From Bifidobacterium tissieri (GTDB taxonomy: Bacteria > Actinomycetota > Actinomycetes > Actinomycetales > Bifidobacteriaceae): 64,000 bases of DNA. Shown here in pieces: positions 51,777-60,739 of the stretch. The stretch is taken from NCBI RefSeq assembly GCF_002259645.1, contig NZ_MWWV01000004.1, positions 62,001 to 126,000 of the forward strand, read 5' to 3'. Each line of letters begins with the position of its first letter. The first letter of the stretch is position 1. The position numbers and the translations under genes were made by a program. Below the pieces are notes generated by a model. That model was not told the origin of the DNA, made no database searches, and saw only the letters and a program-made list of their open reading frames with translations.

Positions 51777-52091
51777 ATGATCCGCAAAACGTTCACAATG
51801 CATCTATACCCCGGCATGGTGGAGGAATACGCCAAGCGCCACAACGAACTCTGGCCGGAGATGAAGGCCATGATCCACGAATACGGCGGGCACAACTACA
51901 CGATCACATTCGACGATCGAACGAACACGCTGTTCGGCTACATCGAGGTGGAGGACGAGGACCTCTGGGCGCAGTCCGCGGATACGCCGATCAACCGCAA
52001 ATGGTGGGATTTCATGGCTCCGGTGATGGCGACGAATCCCGACAACTCCCCCGTGTGCGAGGATCTGCGCGAAGTGTTCCATCTCGACTAG
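51777..52091 (+). CDS. rhaM: L-rhamnose mutarotase
   Basis: A 104-residue protein of the RhaM (RhaU) family with HNELWPEMKAMIHEYGGHNYTI and the C-terminal WWDFMAPVM. It interconverts alpha and beta L-rhamnopyranose. ATG 51777 follows AAAGGAGG. Its presence points to rhamnose release from rhamnogalacturonan I. Other rhamnose genes are absent from the window. It ends 5 nt from the tail of the convergent GPH gene, and no terminator is evident between them. Confidence 0.93.
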   Translation: MIRKTFTMHLYPGMVEEYAKRHNELWPEMKAMIHEYGGHNYTITFDDRTNTLFGYIEVEDEDLWAQSADTPINRKWWDFMAPVMATNPDNSPVCEDLREVFHLD

Positions 52092-52096
52092 CGCAA

Positions 52097-53665
52097 CTAC
52101 ACACCACCCCAGCAGCGTTCGTACGGCTGGCCGGTGAGCCGCTCGACGGTCTCACGCACATGTGGTTCCACATCATCCTTGTTGCCGCCGTCCTTGAGCC
52201 GTTCGATCTCATGCAGCACGATGAGGTCGCTACGCTGGTCGAGCGTGAACCGGCGGGACACGATGAACGCGATGATGAAGCCGATCGCCAGCCATCCCAA
52301 GCAGACGAACGCCACCGCGTTCACCGCGGACGACGACTGGGCACCCGACTGGTCCGGTTTGAATCCGGAAAACGCAAGGAACGCGCCCACGCCCATCGAT
52401 GCGAGCCCGGAGAAGATGAATCGCAGGAACGTGGTGATGCCCGAGAAGATCGACGCGCGATTACGCCGGGTCACGATCATGTCCACGTCGGGAATGAACG
52501 GGAACACCAGCCACGGCACCGTGCCGGCCAGCGAGCGGAACACGAACCAGATGATCGCCGACACGATCACGTACGCGGTCCATACGCCTTCGGGCAGCAC
52601 CGGCTCCAAACGCCACGAGACGAACAACAATCCCAGACCGATGAGCGCGCCCGTGTAATCGACCGCATACAGGTTGCGAGGGCCGATGTGCACGAACAGC
52701 CATCCCCACAGCGGCTTGAAGAATTCGGCGATCACGGCGAACGACAGCAGCATGGACGCGAACGCGGCCGTCTTGCCCAGATCGAACACCACGAAATACA
52801 CGAAACTCTGCGTGAAGATGTCCATGAGGGTCAGACAGATCAGGTACAGCGTGATGTGCACGCGGAACGTGGCGATGCGGAATGTGGACGCGTACTCGGC
52901 GGCCACGTGACCGATCGCCTGCATGATCTCACGCGCACCGCGCCGATGTTTGGCGGCGCGGCGACGGGCGAGCTCGGCCTCGCCGAATCCCGCCTCCTCG
53001 GGGGTGAGCTCCCAGGTCAGACGCGACGATGTGAACGTGACGATCGCGAACGCCACGGTGACGATGGTCACGAACGTCTGATACGAGTAGGCGTGCCACT
53101 CCCCCAGCCAGGTGAGTATGGCCGTGGCGGCGAACGGGATGATCACGCCGGACATGCCGGAAACGAACATGCGCACGGTCGACAGCAGCGAGCGCCCGGC
53201 GAAGTCGCGGGTCATCTCGCCGGGCAGCGACGAGTAGCAGACGCCGAACATCTGCTGCAGCGTGACGTACAGCACGTAGACGAAGAAATACAGCACCTTG
53301 GGCATGCCGGGGATCCACATGAGCAGCGTGACCAGCACGAGCGGCGAGACCATCATGACGAAGAACCGCCGACGGCCGAAGCGTCGCCCGAGCCGGAACA
53401 GGTAGAACCGTTCGGACAGCACGCCGAAGATGATGGCCGAGCATGCGCTGAGCATGGCCGCCGCGCCGATCATGCTTTGCGCGGTGCCGATATCGAATCC
53501 GCAGAAGCGCGTCCAGAACACCGACAGGTAGGTGCCGGTGAGGATGGCGCTGCCACCGCCGTAGACGTCGCCGATGGCGAATCCAAGCGCATCGCCGAAT
53601 GTGATCTTGTCGTGTGATTTACGACGTGAGTCGTGTGAATGGAATCCGCGTGACTGGAATCTCAC
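52097..53665 (-). CDS. GPH-family symporter, third of the pectin region
   Basis: A 522-residue twelve-helix transporter, more divergent than the other two: KITFGDALGFAIGDVYGGGSAILTG, LGRRFGRRRFFVMM. The start is GTG 53665 with AGGAG at -7; the initial 18 residues are polar and Ser/Arg-rich. Substrate unknown; proximity to rhaM and LacI genes suggests a rhamnose-containing oligosaccharide. Confidence 0.88.
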   Translation of the reverse strand: MRFQSRGFHSHDSRRKSHDKITFGDALGFAIGDVYGGGSAILTGTYLSVFWTRFCGFDIGTAQSMIGAAAMLSACSAIIFGVLSERFYLFRLGRRFGRRRFFVMMVSPLVLVTLLMWIPGMPKVLYFFVYVLYVTLQQMFGVCYSSLPGEMTRDFAGRSLLSTVRMFVSGMSGVIIPFAATAILTWLGEWHAYSYQTFVTIVTVAFAIVTFTSSRLTWELTPEEAGFGEAELARRRAAKHRRGAREIMQAIGHVAAEYASTFRIATFRVHITLYLICLTLMDIFTQSFVYFVVFDLGKTAAFASMLLSFAVIAEFFKPLWGWLFVHIGPRNLYAVDYTGALIGLGLLFVSWRLEPVLPEGVWTAYVIVSAIIWFVFRSLAGTVPWLVFPFIPDVDMIVTRRNRASIFSGITTFLRFIFSGLASMGVGAFLAFSGFKPDQSGAQSSSAVNAVAFVCLGWLAIGFIIAFIVSRRFTLDQRSDLIVLHEIERLKDGGNKDDVEPHVRETVERLTGQPYERCWGGV

Positions 53666-53956
53666 CGGTCACTCCTTCTCTGCCTCTGTATGCTCATGCG
53701 CGCGTGCGCGAATACGGGTGACATGCTACCGCGCGGCATCCGCGACATGAAATCATTCGCCACTTCTTTCCAAAAATGCGACGGCGCGCTGGAAACTGCG
53801 AATCTCCAGTCCGCACCGATCGCTGGACGAAGCATGGTCTCACGTCCTCACGCGACGCGGCGTAGGACCGATGCGGCGGACCGATGCGGAGGTAACGACC
53901 GGCAGACCAGTGCGGCACAGGGTACAGTGCGGTACAGGTGAGCCGCGCTGTACGTT

Positions 53957-54337
53957 TTAGTACGGCTGGTTGCCGTGGATGATGATGCCACGCTCGTGCT
54001 TGAGGAAGTTGCGCGCGGACTCGCGGTCGATGTCATGGCCACGTTCGAGGCTGCGGTAGACGACGGCGGTCTGCGCTCCCCAGCTGAGGGTTTTGAACGC
54101 CTCGTGCGAATCCCATCCATCCTGGGCGATGCCGAGCGTGGGCTCCTGCACGTATCCGTATCCGGCGGCGTTGGCATAGCCGTTGAACGGCAGTCCCCAG
54201 GCGTGGTGCTGGTCGAGCAGCGCGCAGTAGGCGTCGGCCTGCGGGAAGTCCTCCTCGCGCGTGCCGGCCTTACGTGCCAGATCGTCGGCGGTGGAACGTT
54301 CGTAACCGGAATCCTCCGGCGGTGTGGGCAGCGGCAT
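53957..54337 (-). CDS. 126-residue protein of unknown function
   Basis: MPLPTPPEDSG... is a soluble protein rich in aromatic and acidic residues with no recognised domain, signal or membrane segment. ATG 54337 follows GAGGAGAGGA; the longer upstream frame is not supported. It sits alone between a GPH gene and a LacI gene on the same strand. Strong codon bias like its neighbours suggests a real gene. Confidence 0.65.
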   Translation of the reverse strand: MPLPTPPEDSGYERSTADDLARKAGTREEDFPQADAYCALLDQHHAWGLPFNGYANAAGYGYVQEPTLGIAQDGWDSHEAFKTLSWGAQTAVVYRSLERGHDIDRESARNFLKHERGIIIHGNQPY

Positions 54338-54525
54338 GTCAGTCCTCTCCTCATGACAATCCATCGTGCCTGCGGAAATGTTCCGTGGCACGTCATGGAA
54401 CACGGTGCACGCCCGAGCGAAAACGGACGCTGTTTTCCAGAGTCTTTTTTACACCCATTGCCGGTCAACACCACCATCGGTCCCGCGCCTCGGAACACCG
54501 GACTCGTCGCCCGGCGGCGACATCG

Positions 54526-55512
54526 TCAGATGCCGCGGGGACCGGTGCTTTCACGAATGACCAACTTGGTCGGCGTGCTCTGCACCGGCGTACCCATCTC
54601 ACCCTTCGAGAACCGCGCCAGCAGCGTACGCGCGGCCTGGGAACCGAGCAGACGGGTGGACCGATGAATCGTGGTCAACGCGGGCCAAGCCAGACGGCCC
54701 ACGATATCGTCATCGATGCCGATGATCGAATAGTCGCGCGGGCACTCATATCCGTTCTTGCGCATGGCGGCGATGAATCCGAGCGCCATCATGTCGTTGT
54801 AGGCGACCACCGCACCGGTCGGGTTCCTCAGATATTCGCGGGCCATCTGGAAGCCGCCCTCGTATGTGGGCACGCCCGGCCAGAACCGTTTGATCTTCAG
54901 TCCCTCCTCACTGCACGCCTGCGTCAGTTCGGTCCAGCACACGCCCGCCGACCATGAATGCGCCGGTCCGTCAAGATAGGTCAGACGATCGAAGCCGAGC
55001 CCCTTGAGATGCGTCGCCGCCTGCCGCATACCCTGCGACACGTCAGTGACCACACTGGAGACTCCTCGAATTATGCGATTGGTCACCACCACCGGCTTGA
55101 CCTGCGCACATTTGCGGATCATGGAATCGGGCATACGGCTGGACGCCAAGATCGCCCCGTCGGCGTAATACACGGCACGATCGAACGCCACCCGTTCCAT
55201 GGACGCCGACTCGCACGACTCGCTCACCAGCAGGCCCATGTCCTGACGGGCGCATTCCTGTTGCACGCTGCGCACAATGTCAGTGAAGAACTGATTGGTC
55301 ATATCCGGCACGATGATGGCGACCAGACCCTTGTGGCCACTGGACGGTCTTGATTCGACCGGGATCTCATGGTAACCGAGCTCGTCGGCGACCTGGAAGA
55401 TGCGTTTCGTGGTGGCCGGGCTCACGCGTCCCGGCATGGAGAATGCACGCGAGACGGTAGATGGGGAGACTCCGGCGGCTTTCGCAACATCGCGAATCGT
55501 GACCTTGTTCAT
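54526..55512 (-). CDS. LacI-family transcriptional regulator
   Basis: A 328-residue LacI protein with TIRDVAKAAGVSPSTVSRAF, hinge and sensor domain (LVAIIVPDMTNQFFTDIVRSV, IIGIDDDIVG). ATG 55512 has GGAG at -9. It reads on from uxaA across a terminator. Candidate controller of uxaA/uxaB or of the nearby GPH gene. Confidence 0.93.
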   Translation of the reverse strand: MNKVTIRDVAKAAGVSPSTVSRAFSMPGRVSPATTKRIFQVADELGYHEIPVESRPSSGHKGLVAIIVPDMTNQFFTDIVRSVQQECARQDMGLLVSESCESASMERVAFDRAVYYADGAILASSRMPDSMIRKCAQVKPVVVTNRIIRGVSSVVTDVSQGMRQAATHLKGLGFDRLTYLDGPAHSWSAGVCWTELTQACSEEGLKIKRFWPGVPTYEGGFQMAREYLRNPTGAVVAYNDMMALGFIAAMRKNGYECPRDYSIIGIDDDIVGRLAWPALTTIHRSTRLLGSQAARTLLARFSKGEMGTPVQSTPTKLVIRESTGPRGI

Positions 55513-55858
55513 TTCCACTCCATAACAACTAGTGTCTTGTATTCAGGCACGTCTTTGTGCCCAGTGTATGCGCAATGCGAGCGGCATGCGCACTTTTCCG
55601 ATACGGCACAGTCGACGTGTCGTGTCATCCGAATGCCGAATGAGGTGACGACGATTCCGGTTCCGTGCCGTCCAGGACTCCGGTGCGGCCGTCATCGTTC
55701 TGCAGGTATGCGAAATCGCACCCCGAGGCACACAGCCCGGGGTGCGATCAACCGATCACAGGAAAGCACGAATCCGGTATGGCGGCTCCTTTCACATTGC
55801 CGGGTACTGCACCGGATGATTATCAGGTGCAGTGAGCATGAGCTAATCAGTGATACGA
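55513..55858. other. Gap: LacI promoter and uxaA terminator
   Basis: No gene visible. It holds the uxaA terminator (55715-55748) and, closer to 55513, the LacI gene promoter. Confidence 0.4.
55715..55748 (-). terminator. Terminator after uxaA
   Basis: ATCGCACCCCG pairs perfectly with CGGGGTGCGAT; on the minus strand TTTCG follows. Confidence 0.8.
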
Positions 55859-57430
55859 CTACTCGGTGATGCCGTCCTTGAAGATGGCGATCTCGTGCAT
55901 GCCGTACTCCTCGTTGCGCGTGATCTCCTCGCCGTTGACGGTGGCCATCACATCGGCGATGAAGTCGGGCAGCACATCCTCCATGCGCTCGCTGAGCAGA
56001 CGACCGGCGTTGAAGTCGATCCAGCGCGAATGCTTGGTGGCAAGCGGCACGTTCGTGGCGACCTTGTACGTGGGCACATACGTGCCGTACGGGTTGCCGC
56101 GACCGGTGGTGAACAGCACAATGTTGCAGCCGGCGCTTGCCAGCGCGGAGGAGGCGACCAGATCGTTGCCCGGCGCCTGCAGCAGGGTCAGTCCGGGCTC
56201 GGTGGCCTGATGACCGTAGGCGATCACGTCGGTGACCTGGCACTTGCCGCCCTTGCGGATGCAGCCGAGGGACTTGTCCTCCAGCGTGGTGATGCCACCG
56301 GCCTTGTTGCCCGGGGACGGGTTCTCGCCGATCGGCTCGTTGTACTTGCGGAAGTAGTCCTTGAAGTCCTTGATGAGCTTGACCACGTCCTCGAACGTCT
56401 GCTCGTCCTTGGCCTGACTCATCAGCACCTGCTCGGCACCGAACATCTCGGGCACCTCGGTGAGGACCACCTTGCCGCCCTGTTCGGCCAGCCATTCGGC
56501 GAACTTGCCCACCAGCGGGTTGGCGGTCACGCCCGACAGGCCATCGGAGCCGCCGCACTTGACGCCCACGGTCAGCTCGCTGATCGGAATCGGCTCGCGA
56601 CGATCATGCAGGGCCACCTCGTTGATCTGCTCGAGCAGCTTGGCGGCGGTCTCGTACTCGTCGTCCTCAAGCTGGCAGATCATGAACTTCACGCGATCAG
56701 GGTCGTACACGAGCCCATCCTGCAGATCCTTCATCACCTCGTCGCTCGGCTCGGAATCCACGCCGCAGCACCCCATGAGCGGGGTCATCTCGGACTTGAA
56801 CTGCGGAATCTGGTTGTTCTCACAGCCAAGACCCACCACCAGTACGCCGCCGGCGTTCGGATGCATGGCGATGTCCTGCAGAATGCGCTTAGTCATCTCA
56901 TGATCGCCGCCCAGCTGGGAGCAGCCATACGGATGATGCGCAATGATGATCGAATCGAACGCGCCGCGGTCCGGATGCAGCGCCTCGAACTGCTTGGCGA
57001 TGTTGTCGCACAGCGAGTTGATGCAGCCGACGGCCGGCACGATGTACAGGTCGTTGCGCACGCCCACCTTGCCAGTGGCACGACGGTAGCCCTGGAACGT
57101 CAGATCACTGGGCTTGCTGCCCGGCTTCACCACGTCCGGCACCGGATCGTACGTGTACTGCAGATCAGGGCCGAGATTCGATTTAGTGTTATGCGTGTGC
57201 ACCCAGGAGCCCTTGGCGATGTCGCACTTAGCATGACCGATCGAATAGCCGTACTTGATGATCTGCTCGCCCTCGGGAATGTCTTCGATGGCGACCTTGT
57301 GACCACGGCCGACGTCCTCGAGCAGAACGACCGGTTCGGCAAGGCCCTCCACCACGACGCTCTCGCCCTTCTTCAGGTCGCGGGCGGCGACGGCCACCTT
57401 GTCATGCGGATCAAGATGGATGGTATCCAT
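55859..57430 (-). CDS. uxaA: Altronate dehydratase
   Basis: A 523-residue protein. An N-terminal SAF domain (to ~res 90) is joined to the D-galactarate/altronate dehydratase catalytic domain, with GCSQLGGDHEMTKRIL, GLGCENNQ and GVKCGGSDGLSGVTANP. It dehydrates D-altronate to 2-keto-3-deoxygluconate. Conserved Cys residues (LGCENNQ, KCGGSD) fit the Fe(II)-dependent family. ATG 57430 lies after GAGGAAGG. It follows uxaB on the same strand, 150 nt downstream, across a 9-bp hairpin. Confidence 0.95.
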   Translation of the reverse strand: MDTIHLDPHDKVAVAARDLKKGESVVVEGLAEPVVLLEDVGRGHKVAIEDIPEGEQIIKYGYSIGHAKCDIAKGSWVHTHNTKSNLGPDLQYTYDPVPDVVKPGSKPSDLTFQGYRRATGKVGVRNDLYIVPAVGCINSLCDNIAKQFEALHPDRGAFDSIIIAHHPYGCSQLGGDHEMTKRILQDIAMHPNAGGVLVVGLGCENNQIPQFKSEMTPLMGCCGVDSEPSDEVMKDLQDGLVYDPDRVKFMICQLEDDEYETAAKLLEQINEVALHDRREPIPISELTVGVKCGGSDGLSGVTANPLVGKFAEWLAEQGGKVVLTEVPEMFGAEQVLMSQAKDEQTFEDVVKLIKDFKDYFRKYNEPIGENPSPGNKAGGITTLEDKSLGCIRKGGKCQVTDVIAYGHQATEPGLTLLQAPGNDLVASSALASAGCNIVLFTTGRGNPYGTYVPTYKVATNVPLATKHSRWIDFNAGRLLSERMEDVLPDFIADVMATVNGEEITRNEEYGMHEIAIFKDGITE

Positions 57431-57503
57431 GATCAACCTTCCTCAACGTATAAAACGTATAAAAACAGCGTGAACGCGTGAAACATGATGCGCTCCCCTC
57501 GGC

Positions 57504-57548
57504 CGTGCCGCACACTCACACACGCCTTCACGCGCGGGATGCGGCACG
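57504..57548. repeat. Hairpin between uxaB and uxaA
   Basis: CGTGCCGCA pairs with TGCGGCACG around a 27-nt loop in the 150-nt gap. No T-run follows, so it may stabilise or process the message and may not end it. Confidence 0.5.
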
Positions 57549-57580
57549 ACCGGGAGGAGTCAAACAAGCGGGAGACTGGA

Positions 57581-59032
57581 TCAGGCCAGCGCCTTGATCA
57601 GCGGGCGCATGCCCTCGGCCTTGATCGCGTCAAGGTTCGCCTGCACGGCCTCGGCAAGACCCTCGACCTCGGTGAGATCCTGACCCCACACGGAGGCGTC
57701 GGCGAGAATCGTCTCGGCGTAATGCTCCGACTTGGCGGCCTCCTCGAACTTCGCGACCACAGCCGGATCGTCGGAGATGTTGACCGCGCCCTCGGCCAGA
57801 CCGCCGTAAGTGTAGATCAGACCGGACAGAGCCAGCACCAGACGCTTGGGCAGACCGTTGCCATCCTTCACGTTGTTGAGCAGCACCGGCAGGCAACGGG
57901 TCACGTACTTGGCCGCGGAGTTCAGGCCGATCGCGTCGAGCGCATGCTTGACGAACGGGTTGGCGTAGCGCTCCAGCACGGCCTCGGCGAACTTGTTCAG
58001 CTCGTCCTTGGGCAGGGACAGCACCGGGATGATCTCCTCGTGCATCTCCTTCTCGATGAACGGACGCACGTCGGGATCGTTCATGGCCTCACCCACGGTG
58101 GCCACACCGGCCAGACGGGCCACGGACGCCAGCGTGGTGTGCGGGCAGTTCAGCAGGAACACCTTGCGCTCGCGGTACGGCTTCACGGATTCGGGGGTGA
58201 CCAGGTCGATGCCAAGCTTCTTGGCCGGCAGCGCCTCGTCGATGGCCTCGGCGTCGCCGGAGACGACCCACAGCAGGAACGGCTCGGCCTTGACCATGTT
58301 GTTGTCCACGTAGCCCAGCTCGTTCCACAGCTCCTCGGCGCGATCCTTCGGGTAGCCGGGGACGATGCGGTCGACCAGCGTGTTGAAGAACTTGTTGTCG
58401 TTCTCCAGCCAGGCCTTGAAGTCCTCGCCGTAGCCGAACTTGTCGGCCAGCTCGAGCAGGTACTTCTTCAGGGTGTCGCCGTTGTCGGCGATCAGCTCGC
58501 ACGGGATGATGAGGAAGCCGGGCAGGCCGTTGTCGAAGCGACGCTTGAGCAGGTGGATCAGCTTGGCCGGGTAGCTCTTCGGCGGCACGGTCTCGGCAGT
58601 GTCGGAATCGTCAAGCGCGATGCCGGCCTCGGTGGTGTTGGAGATGATGATTCGGGCCTCCGGCTCGTCGGCGAGCGCGAGGTACTCCTCCCAGTCGTCG
58701 ATGGCGGACAGGCTCTTGCCGATGGAGTCGATCAGCTCGCGGGACTGCACCTGCTCGCCGTTCTTCAGACCTTCGAGGATCACGGTGTACAGGTTGTCCT
58801 GGGCGGCGATCTCCTTGGCGCGGCCGAATCCGATCGGCTGCACGACGGCCACGTTGCCGCCGAACAGATCGTTGTTGTTGAGCTGCTGGATCGTCCAGTC
58901 GACGAATGCGCGCAGGAAGTTGCCTTCACCGAACTGGATGACCTTGATCGGGCGCTTGGCGGCGTCCGCGGTGGTCAGACCCTTCTCGATGGCGACCTCG
59001 GCGTTGAGGACAGGAAGATTGTTGTCAGTCAT
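57581..59032 (-). CDS. uxaB: Altronate oxidoreductase (tagaturonate reductase)
   Basis: A 483-residue mannitol-dehydrogenase-family protein: IKVIQFGEGNFLRAFVDWTI at the nucleotide-binding start, ISNTTEAGI, FLIIPCELIADNGDTLKKYL, VDRIVPGYP and VFLLNCPHTTLA. It reduces D-tagaturonate with NADH to D-altronate. ATG 59032 follows AGGAGAAC. With uxaA it forms the saturated galacturonate branch; the first enzyme (uronate isomerase) is not in the window. Confidence 0.95.
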   Translation of the reverse strand: MTDNNLPVLNAEVAIEKGLTTADAAKRPIKVIQFGEGNFLRAFVDWTIQQLNNNDLFGGNVAVVQPIGFGRAKEIAAQDNLYTVILEGLKNGEQVQSRELIDSIGKSLSAIDDWEEYLALADEPEARIIISNTTEAGIALDDSDTAETVPPKSYPAKLIHLLKRRFDNGLPGFLIIPCELIADNGDTLKKYLLELADKFGYGEDFKAWLENDNKFFNTLVDRIVPGYPKDRAEELWNELGYVDNNMVKAEPFLLWVVSGDAEAIDEALPAKKLGIDLVTPESVKPYRERKVFLLNCPHTTLASVARLAGVATVGEAMNDPDVRPFIEKEMHEEIIPVLSLPKDELNKFAEAVLERYANPFVKHALDAIGLNSAAKYVTRCLPVLLNNVKDGNGLPKRLVLALSGLIYTYGGLAEGAVNISDDPAVVAKFEEAAKSEHYAETILADASVWGQDLTEVEGLAEAVQANLDAIKAEGMRPLIKALA

Positions 59033-59166
59033 GGTGTGTTCTCCTGCTTTCTGCTTGGTGAAATGCGGAGCATTCGGCTGTGCTGCGGAATTTCAGTGAT
59101 CACGAAACACCGTTACAGCTTCGTATTCCAGCACTTCGTCTTGCTGGTTCCCAGCGTATGACCGTC

Positions 59167-59237
59167 GTTGCCAACACGGTGAAATTGTTGCCAACCGTTG
59201 CCTCGTTTCGCTGGAATCGGGCTGTCAAGTCTTGACA
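59167..59237. promoter_or_regulatory. uxaB upstream repeats
   Basis: GTTGCC occurs at 59167, 59187 and 59197, spaced by 20 and 10 bp (whole helical turns). TGTCAAG-T-CTTGACA is a perfect 15-bp palindrome at 59223-59237. Both look like protein-binding sites for uxaB control. Confidence 0.5.
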
Positions 59238-59276
59238 AACCAGCAGGAGAACGCTATTGACGCGGCTTCTTTCCCG

Positions 59277-60419
59277 TCACGCCTCCATCAGCCGCTGGGC
59301 GATGGACCGGAACTCGGCGGCGAGCGGGGTATCGGCGAGCGCGCCGTCCTCGTTGAGCACCACCGGTCGGCCGGCCTCACCGTCGATGCGTACCTTGGGT
59401 TCGAGCGGCAGCGTGCCGAGCAGCGGCACATCGTACTTGAGCGCGGCGGTGAGCTGTTCGGATACCCGCTGGCCGCCGCCCTCGCCGAAGATGCACAGCT
59501 TCTCGCCGTTGTGCTCGTAGTAGCTCATGTTCTCGATCACGCCACACACTTTCATCGGCACCTGCAACGCCACGAGTCCGGCGCGTACGGCCACATCGGA
59601 GGCGCTCGGCTGCGGGGTGGTCACCACCACGAGTTCGGCGTTGGGCAACGCCTGCGCCACGGAGATGGCCATATCGCCGGTGCCGGGGGCCAGATCAAGC
59701 AGCAGCACGTCGGGCTCGCCCCACCATACGTCGGACAGGAACTGCTCGAGCGAGCGCTGCAGTCGGGGTCCGCGCCACAGGATCGCACGATCGGCACCGG
59801 CGAACATGCCGATGGAGATGAGTTTCACGCCCCATGCGGTGACGGGCATGAGCATGCCCTTGAGATTCGTGGGGTGGTCGTGCGTGCCGAACAGCGCCGG
59901 CAGCGAGAATCCGTAGATGTCGGCGTCGATGGCCGCGGTGTCGTATCCGAGCGCGGCGAACGTGGCGGCCAGATTGGCGGTGACCGACGATTTGCCGACG
60001 CCGCCCTTGCCGGATGCGATGGTGAAGATGCGGGTTTTGGAGCCCGGTTTGGTGAACGGGTTCTCCTTGCGCTGCGCCTTGAGGTCGTTAACCAGTCCGG
60101 TGAGCTTCTCCTGGCTCATGGATCCGACGTCGATGTGCGGGATGAGCGTGGCGGCCGGGTATGAGGTCACGGCCTCGTTGATCTTGTCGATAATGGTCTG
60201 CGTGAGCGGGCATCCCTCCACGGTGAGCTCTACCTTCACGGTGACGTCCACCACGCTGCGTCCGGAGTCGATGACGTCGCGCGGCATCACGTCGATGCCG
60301 GTGATCATGCCGAGATCGGTGATGGACTTGCCCAGTTCGGGGTCGATGACCCGGCTCAGTCGGGAACGCACGTTGCGTTCGATGACATCATTCATTCCCG
60401 CTGGATTCGTAGCCGCCAT
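59277..60419 (-). CDS. mrp: Mrp/NBP35-type iron-sulfur cluster carrier ATPase
   Basis: A 380-residue protein. An N-terminal MIP18/DUF59 domain (SRVIDPELGKSITDLGM, VKVELTVEGCPL) is followed by a P-loop domain with deviant Walker A ASGKGGVGKSS and DADIYGFSLPALFG, DLAPGTGDMAIS. Family members hold and transfer Fe-S clusters; the CxxC common in other members is not seen here, so the cluster ligands are uncertain. ATG 60419 follows AAGGAGAA. Confidence 0.9.
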   Translation of the reverse strand: MAATNPAGMNDVIERNVRSRLSRVIDPELGKSITDLGMITGIDVMPRDVIDSGRSVVDVTVKVELTVEGCPLTQTIIDKINEAVTSYPAATLIPHIDVGSMSQEKLTGLVNDLKAQRKENPFTKPGSKTRIFTIASGKGGVGKSSVTANLAATFAALGYDTAAIDADIYGFSLPALFGTHDHPTNLKGMLMPVTAWGVKLISIGMFAGADRAILWRGPRLQRSLEQFLSDVWWGEPDVLLLDLAPGTGDMAISVAQALPNAELVVVTTPQPSASDVAVRAGLVALQVPMKVCGVIENMSYYEHNGEKLCIFGEGGGQRVSEQLTAALKYDVPLLGTLPLEPKVRIDGEAGRPVVLNEDGALADTPLAAEFRSIAQRLMEA

Positions 60420-60739
60420 GTCGTTCTCCTTGCAATCTCTCGCACGTACATCAATCCATGTGTCACACTAGCGTGAACCGCCGCATGGTTCCAGATATTC
60501 GCACAGGATATCCATACGGATATCGTTGTATTTTGTTGCCGCCGTCATGAAACACGCTATGGAAGGACAAGTAAATACGCCCATCCATATCATGATTCGT
60601 GACGACTGTGGATTACAGCCACATGCCCATACCACTTATTGGGCGAGTCGCAAGGCCGTGTATTCCGCTGGCATACGTCATGACGTGTGACGACATGCCG
60701 GGATCGTGACCGATGCGAGCGCCCGGAAACGAGGTAACG
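60420..60739. other. Divergent promoter region between mrp and the alpha-galactosidase
   Basis: No gene seen. GATATCC-ATAC-GGATATC near 60508-60525 and the perfect 12-bp palindrome ACGTCATGACGT (60675-60686), 54 nt before the galactosidase start, are operator candidates for the nearby ROK or LacI proteins. Confidence 0.5.

Noticed and set aside
57504-57548. Terminator between uxaB and uxaA
   Set aside because: The hairpin lacks a T-run on the minus strand and the genes form one pathway; kept only as a hairpin.
55850-59161. Long plus-strand frames over uxaA and uxaB
   Set aside because: Antisense shadows of two well-supported genes.
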